Source: Podarcis raffonei (lineage: Eukaryota > Chordata > Lepidosauria > Squamata > Lacertidae). Taken from it: a DNA stretch of 64,000 bases. Both the position numbers and the translations under genes were made by a program. The stretch is from assembly GCF_027172205.1 (NCBI RefSeq), contig NC_070616.1, positions 15,986,001 through 16,050,000 on the forward strand, read 5' to 3'. Below are positions 58,701-64,000 of this stretch, one piece after another (position 1 is the stretch's first letter; each line of letters opens with the position of its first letter). The notes beneath the pieces are model-generated. The model was given only the letters and a program-made list of their open reading frames with translations, did no database searches and was not told the origin of the DNA.

Positions 58701-61700
58701 GCTCTCTCTCTCTCTCTTCCTAGCTACTGGTTTCCTAGGTAGTGCTGAAGAGAAATGATAAAAGCTGTAAGTGGAAATCTAAGCAAATGCATAGATAGCT
58801 GACCCAGAAAGGGTGTGGAAATCCTAACAAAAGGAAGGCAGTGGTTCACAGCTACTGAATCTTAACTGACTTAACAGGGCCATTGTTAGGGTGCTTCAGC
58901 AGATGTAATCCCATCTTGTTGCATGAAGTCAGAGGAAGTGACACCCCTCAACTCTCTAGTACCAAGAAGTGAAGGAAGAACAATGCAGGGTTACCTTGCG
59001 CAGGAGGTCTGCGTGGTTCTGCACCAGCTCGCTGTACTTTTCCTTCAGCTTTGTGTATCGCTGCTCTGTAGCTTGTGCTTTCCCTGTAGCAGAAACAGAC
59101 ATGGGCGATGACTTGGTGGCTAGGGCGAATTAGCCATGTATTTTTGCAGGAAGGGATCAATTTCTTATGTTATTAGCCCACTTGATTTTCATACCAGAGC
59201 CAGGGCTTTTTCGGCTGTGGCTCCAATCTGGTGGAATGCTAGGGCCCTGCGGGACTTGACATCTTTCTGCAGGGCCTGCAAGACAGAGCTGTTCCACCAG
59301 GCCTTTGGTCAGGGCACAGCCTGACTCCCTCCTTTGGCAATCTTCACAGAACTCTAGCCCAATGGTTGCCATCAATTTGATTTGAATTAATTTTATAATG
59401 AAATGATTTTAGAATGTTGTATTATTTTATTGTTGTTAGCCGCCCTGAGCCCAGCTTTGGCTGGGGAGGGCGGGATATAAATAAAATTTATTATTATTAT
59501 TATACAAGTTTCGAACTGTTACAGACAGAAACTGGAACCCAGGTTAGCTAGGCTAAATGAACCGACATATTCTTTCATGGCTGTTATGAAGACATAGTTT
59601 TAATTGACTTGTGGTGTGTTAATTCTTGCTCATTTTAATCGCCCGTGTGTTTGTGCTTGCAAGTTGCTATCCACCCTGAGCCTTCAGGATCAGAAGCAAA
59701 GCAAATGGGCAATCAAGTTGCCACCCATCTGCCCAATTGCAGCTGGTAACATTTTGACTTGGTAGGGCTACAATTCTTAACTTTGCTGTTTTCATGACAA
59801 TAGGACTTGTACAGCACTTATTTAGGAAATAAGGAAACAACACAAATCCTAAAAATGAAGGGGGGGGGGAAGCTCCTTAAAGCAGGAAACACTCCCTGTT
59901 GGTCCTTTGGCTTTCAGGACCAAGTCTGAACATGCTCAGAAAGAATGTATGGTTCCTCTAGGCCAGTTGGCTGTTTTTGAAGCAGTCCTTCCATATCTGC
60001 TATAGTGACTGTGCTGGACAGGCCTCATAGCAACAAATGGAATGAGCGCTTTCCTACTAGGGTTGACTTTCTGGCCATCCAGAATGGTGCCTCTGGGACT
60101 AGTCAGGGGGTGCTGGTTGCCAGGAGCTGAGGCGGCCTCGGAGTAAGCAAGCAAGCAGACGAGGGAGCCCAGCCAGTCCACCAGCCCTTGAAGTTGGTAG
60201 TGGACAGAAAAGTCCCAGGCCCCTGTGGGGAGGTGTGAGGAAGCACCTCTCTTTGGAGGCGGGGGGGGGGGGGCAACTCAGAGACCAGGGGTGGCAGCTG
60301 CGGCTGCCCAGAGGACTTCCACCCAGCCGCCCAGAATGGTTGGGGAAACTCAGCCAGATGGGCGGGGTATAAATAATAAATTATTATTATTATTATTCCA
60401 ATGAGAGGGGAGAGGAGGCTGAGAGAACACTCTCCAAGGGAAGGTGTTCGAAAAAGGGTGAGAGGCTGCCAGTACTGCAGGCAAGGGGTGACATAAATGG
60501 GCTCCTGAACCCCACAGCGATGTCGCAGAAAGAATGCTGTTGGTCAAGGGAGCCGTGGACTCAAAAAGGTTGAAAACCTCTGACTTAAGAGACACACAGG
60601 AGGGACTTTTTGTTGCCATAGTTAAACTTTTGGGTGAGGATTGGCTGATTGCTGACTGACCAGAGAACAGGAGACTGACATAAACGTCTCTTTAAGTTCA
60701 GCATGTGTGTGGGAAAGGAAAGAGTGTGTGGTTTTGAGATTTTCAGGATTTTTTAAAATAAAAAAACTGCTTGACATTTTCAGCAGGAGGGCTATGCCCC
60801 GGTGTACCAGCCCCCACAGCCCAAGATGGGAGACTTGGTCTGGGGCTGCCATTCAGCCCTCTGCCTGCTCACTCTCTATCTCCGTGAGGCTGCGCTGGGC
60901 TTTCTCCGTGTCCTCGTGCCGCTTTTTCAACTCGTCCAGCTCTGTGCGCAGGAAGTCGCTCTCGTCCAGGGCCTGTTGCTTCAGGTGCTGCTGCTCTGCC
61001 AGCTCTGCCTCCAGCTCGTTGATGCGCCCCTTCAGTTGCTGCACCAGGCGGTGGCTCTGCAGGGCCCACAATGGAGAGGGGAGGGGATTAGGGGACCCGC
61101 TGACAAGATTTGTGGGGGGTCAGGAGAGGGTACACAGTCTTGGCTGGGGAGGCCAAGTGAAGCAGGTCACAGAGCACCCCAAAACAAATTAAACAAGGAC
61201 TGCACATCAGACGGAAGGGGCACCCCTGCCTCCCCTATAATTGTGATCAGCTGAGGTGCACGTGTACACACGCATGTGTGTTTACAATGTTAAATGGCTA
61301 CAACCCCCAACAACACATCTGTTTCTTAGTCTTGGGCTGTGAGCTGCAAGTGCTGTCCTCACAGTCCAGTAGCCTGGACCATCCTGACTATTGATCGCTC
61401 CTGCCCCCCCCCAAAAAAAAACACTTGCTGATGGGTGGACACTCCCTGCAACCTGCTGCCCTCCAGGAGCTGATCTGAGTTGTAGTCCAAAACATCTGGA
61501 GGGCACCAGGTTGGGGAAGGCCAGCATGCTGTTTTGCCTCTGTTCCCAGTGACATTTAGCAGATTTGTCTGCCCGTTATTTGAGGTAACCCAAACAAGAG
61601 ACAGAGAAGAGAGGCAGGAACTGAAAGAGGTAGTGGTGGCCACATGGAGCTTGGCTCCGGGTTGCTCTTGTGTCTGCAAAAAGAGACGTCATTTCCCCAG

Positions 61701-62372
61701 GTCTTGCTGATGCAGCATTTTGGTCTTGTGAAACCCTTTACAACTTCTGCCTTGATATTAAAAGCAGTGGAGGCTATGTGTGCAATTGTCCTACCCCACC
61801 TTCTGGGATTCTCCTGTTTTGCCCTGCAAACCTCCCTTCCTGAGAGCTGGGCTCTGGCCCAGAGATAGGTGCCAGTCTGAAAGGCACCTTTCATGCGTTA
61901 CCAACAGCAACGGGGACATTTCATTCACCTCAGCCTTGAAGTTCTTCAGCTCATCCTTGAGAGTGCTGATCTCCCTGTGCAGCTGCTCAATTAGCCGGTC
62001 CCTGGAAAAAGGGAGAGATAGGTTGGTGTCGTGTTTTCAATCTGTCAGGAGGACAGATAGCATTCATTTAAAAAAGCCCCTCACTCAGGACCATGGGAGC
62101 AGGCTCAAATCTAGAAGAGATGGGGGCATTCCATGACCCACCAAACCCCCAGACTGATCATCTAAGCCATTAACACACAAACACAGTGTACCTTGGATGC
62201 AATTAAAGCATGCAATGATGATGAAAGCCTCTAACAAAGGAAGGAAGGGCATTCAGAGAAGGACCCTCACTCACTTGTCATCCTTGGTCATCCCATTCTG
62301 GCTGTTAAAGTTGAACGGATCATTGCTGAATGAACTGCCAAAGAGGTCATCAAACTTATTGTCAAAGAGACT
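49759..62372 (-). CDS. HIP1: HIP1, clathrin/actin endocytic adaptor, 3' twenty coding exons (partial)
   Basis: Minus-strand exons: 62275-62372, 61929-62001, 60873-61056, 58995-59083, 58269-58385, 58067-58168, 57511-57705, 57202-57349, 56350-56436, 55974-56081, 55735-55871, 54938-55048, 54643-54701, 54112-54205, 52606-52706, 52341-52446, 51419-51542, 50568-50629, 50344-50455 and 49759-49778. All junctions keep phase over 708 residues. The first exon carries the endocytic motifs FDNKF and DPF (AP2 ear binding). A long coiled coil follows (EQQHLKQQALDESDFLRTELDEL), which pairs with clathrin light chain. The rest is the talin-like I/LWEQ actin-binding domain (GLDIKQEELGDLVDKEMAAT, KEFYARNSRWTEGLISASKAVGWG, RGVNQATARVV). 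The ANTH domain lies beyond the right edge. It is HIP1 rather than HIP1R, by sequence and by POM121 synteny. The final exon holds only 20 coding bases. Confidence 0.95.
49785..49811 (+). repeat. (GA)n microsatellite acting as splice polypyrimidine tract
   Basis: About 13 GA units; on the HIP1 strand it is (CT)n directly before the acceptor cag at 49779-49781 of the last exon. Confidence 0.85.
50875..51380 (+). mobile_element. BovB (RTE) LINE, 3' end of ORF2
   Basis: A 5'-truncated copy antisense to HIP1, in the intron before exon 50568-50629. The open frame reads LDSILKSRDITLPTKV, ...IDAFELWCWRRLLRVPW..., LQYFGHLMRREDSLEKTLML and HGVTKSQTRL, very close to the C-terminus of ruminant BovB. It ends with gtcagacacgactaaacaacaac, the BovB 3' end. 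The frame is open throughout this fragment, so it is not very old. Confidence 0.92.
52245..52325 (+). mobile_element. CR1-type LINE 3' end
   Basis: Contains cagggggttgggctagatgaccctttggacctcttccaattctatggctct, the CR1 3' signature, in a HIP1 intron. Confidence 0.75.
52890..53066 (-). mobile_element. tRNA-headed SINE copy in a HIP1 intron
   Basis: Tail-side part (ggcagctgccttataccagg) at the left and head-side part (caggtgctccaccactaagccacagc) at the right, reverse of the copy at 9335. Confidence 0.7.
54410..54520 (+). repeat. Palindromic squamate repeat in a HIP1 intron
   Basis: Clear arm ggggctgatgggagttgtagtccaaaac with flanks caacctggtgcc and aaggtgccagcttggcc. Confidence 0.65.
55345..55425 (-). 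mobile_element. CR1-type LINE 3' end
   Basis: Contains agagttggaagggaccccaagggtcaactagttcaacccc, the complement of the CR1 3' tail. Confidence 0.75.
55664..55701 (+). repeat. (CAAA)n microsatellite
   Basis: About nine CAAA units, ending roughly 33 bp from the 3' edge of HIP1 exon 55735-55871. Confidence 0.9.
57979..58019 (+). repeat. Mirror (GT)n(AC)n palindromic microsatellite
   Basis: Seven GT units run straight into about thirteen AC units, so the tract is self-complementary and could form a hairpin. Confidence 0.9.
59170..59510 (+). mobile_element. CR1/L2-group LINE 3' end
   Basis: Has gccagggctttttcggctgtggctcc, gggccctgcgggacttgacatctttc, gttagccgccctgagcccagc and the tail ggcgggatataaataaaatttatta, a LINE 3' region very common in lizards. 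In a HIP1 intron, antisense to the gene. Confidence 0.75.
60315..60400 (+). mobile_element. LINE 3' tail with (ATT)n
   Basis: Reads cagccgcccagaatggttggggaaactcagccagatgggcggggtataaataataaattatt, the same tail type as at 59460-59505. Confidence 0.7.
61440..61525 (+). repeat. Palindromic squamate repeat, half copy
   Basis: Contains gctgatctgagttgtagtccaaaacatctggagggcaccaggttgggg. Confidence 0.6.
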
Positions 62373-62734
62373 CTGAAAGAGGAAGAAGAGATGGAGGCTG
62401 TTAGCTCCATTCAAGAGCTGGGAGGGTCTTTGCTATGGTCCTTAGAAGGTGGCAATAATTGCAATACTGAAAGGATGCAGCTTTAACAATGTTCTGACCT
62501 CCCTCTCTCCTGTATTGTCAGAGCAGAGGCTGCTTGCTGAAGGAAAAGACTGGAGCGAAAGGGAAGGGAAACACCTGGGAGACTTCAGCTTGTGTCCTGA
62601 GCTTGTGCTTGCTCCTCCCACTACTCAGGTATTTACCTGGGAGACAACAGCCAGTGGCATGAGAGCTAAAAGGTTCTCAGGTAGTGGATCAGCCAGCAGC
62701 CGAGAAATCCCTGTTGGCCCTTCGCTCCCTACAA

Positions 62735-64000
62735 GAATTTTTTGACCTCAACCTAAGTGAAGAAAGAGGTTTAAGTGTAGTGTGGGATGCCAAGCAAGGC
62801 AGCGATGTGAAGCTTCTTAATTCAGCAAGGTGCTTTTCATAAAAGGGAAAGGAGAAAAAAGAAGCAGGAGATATCACATGCCTTACTGAAGAAGGAGAAG
62901 GAGTTAATCGCAAAACCAAAGGATAAAGATATATCTCAAGTGATTAAACTCCAGCAAGCACAATTTTTATGTTAGTTAATAAAGAGATTGAGCTGAAAAT
63001 TAAATTAATGAAACAGAAAAAAATTGAATTTGCTAATAAACCTGGTAAACTGCTAGCATGACAACTTAAAAAAGAAAAGAATAAGACAATAAATAATATT
63101 GTAGATGAGGATAAGCATCTGACTATCTCAAAAGAGATAAGGAAAGCATTTGACAAATTTTATACTTGACTATACCGCTGTGAGAAAGAGGACTTTGAGA
63201 AAATGGACTGTAGCATATCCTGAGTATCCAAGGAAAACTGTCAAAGTCTGAATGCACCCATACTGATATCGGAATTGCAAATGGCTATAAACAGAATGAT
63301 GGGAAAAGCACAGGGGCCAGATGGACTTACTGCAATTTATTATAAAAAGTTCCAGGATGCACTTGTAGAACCACTTAAGGACACCATGAATACAATTTTG
63401 GAGACTGGAGTAATCCCAGTGTCATGGAAGGATGCATTCATTACCTTGATCCCCAAACAAGATAATGACTTAACAAAGACTAAAAATTACAGACCTTTTT
63501 CATTACTGAACTATGATTATAAACTATTTCCTACAATTTTAGCTAATAGACCAAAAAGGACACTAACTGAGTCAGTCCACAGAGACCAAGCCAGGTTTTT
63601 ACCAGGCTGACAAATGAAGGACAATATAAGAAATGTAATTAATTTAATAGAGTATTTGGAAGTAAGAAATGAAAAACAGGCTGCTCTAATCTTTCTAGAG
63701 GCGGAGAAAGCCTTCAATAACATTTCATGTTCATTCGTGATCAAGGTTTTAGAGAAAATGGAAATAGGTAACTCTTTCCTAGCAGGAATTAAAGCAATCT
63801 ATACTGATCAATCCGTAAATATTAATAAATAATATTATTTCAGACAAATGTTCAATAGAAAAAGGAACAAGACAAAGCTGTCCCCTGTCTCCCCTGTTGT
63901 TTATGGCATCAGAAATATTGCTTCAGAATATAAGGAGAAATAGGGAAATTAAAAGGATTGAGGTGGGACATAGAGTTTAAAAAATCAAGGGCATTTGCTG
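62735..64000 (+). mobile_element. L1 LINE, 5'-truncated and decayed, runs off the window
   Basis: ORF2 pieces on the plus strand, antisense to HIP1: the end of the endonuclease/linker region (FFDLNLSEERGL), then the reverse transcriptase start (KAQGPDGLTAIYYKKF, SWKDAFITLIPKQDND, KNYRPFSLLNYDYK) at 63275-63610, with further pieces at 63614-63832 and on to the edge. In-frame stops and frameshifts separate the pieces (at least four), for example TGA after FLPG at about 63608-63610 and a frame change near 63830. There is no intact endonuclease; the copy starts within ORF2. Confidence 0.9.

Noticed and set aside
59139-59324. Short frame that could be a host micro-gene
   Set aside because: It is the 3' region of a common lizard LINE ending in the ggcgggatataaat tail.
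49759-62372. HIP1R instead of HIP1
   Set aside because: The wording of the coiled coil and I/LWEQ regions follows HIP1, and POM121 is the known neighbour of HIP1.

Overview
The window is vertebrate nuclear DNA and most likely comes from a squamate reptile (lizard). The host genes have ordinary GT-AG introns and amniote-like proteins. The repeats are squamate in character: Sauria SINEs with ACCTTT tails, a BovB/RTE LINE fragment, CR1-type LINE tails, a tRNA-headed SINE family, and many copies of a short palindromic repeat with a ctacaactcccatcag core. Species cannot be set from the sequence alone.

Layout, left to right. 1-6599 is a Ty3/gypsy chromovirus-type LTR element on the minus strand; it looks whole, but its left LTR is cut by the window edge. 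It lies inside an intron of FKBP6, whose first four coding exons follow (6701-11272, minus); the TPR exons lie beyond the left edge. A solo LTR with 5-bp target duplications (11756-12045) sits just upstream of the FKBP6 promoter. TRIM50 follows (14196-19089, minus, six coding exons, complete), then NSUN5 (21411-28149, plus, ten exons, complete), POM121 (31087-44729, minus, thirteen exons, complete) and the C-terminal two thirds of HIP1 (49759-62372, minus, twenty exons). The 5' part of HIP1, encoding the ANTH domain, lies beyond the right edge. A 5'-truncated, decayed L1 fills the right end.

This gene set is the flank of the human Williams-Beuren region (7q11.23), here as single copies and without segmental duplications. 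TRIM50 points the same way as FKBP6, whereas in human the two are, as I recall, head to head. NSUN5 and POM121 converge, with poly(A) signals about 480 bp apart. I built the exon models by hand from splice sites, reading phase and similarity to remembered human proteins. All five close in phase across every junction. The genes are functionally unrelated: FKBP6 is a germline chaperone co-factor, TRIM50 an E3 ligase, NSUN5 an rRNA methyltransferase, POM121 a nuclear pore anchor and HIP1 an endocytic adaptor. I found no CRISPR array, bacterial operon or RNA gene, and no clearly unprecedented system. The most notable items are the young LTR element in a sense orientation inside a transposon-silencing gene, its LTR-encoded Pol extension, and several splice-site oddities.
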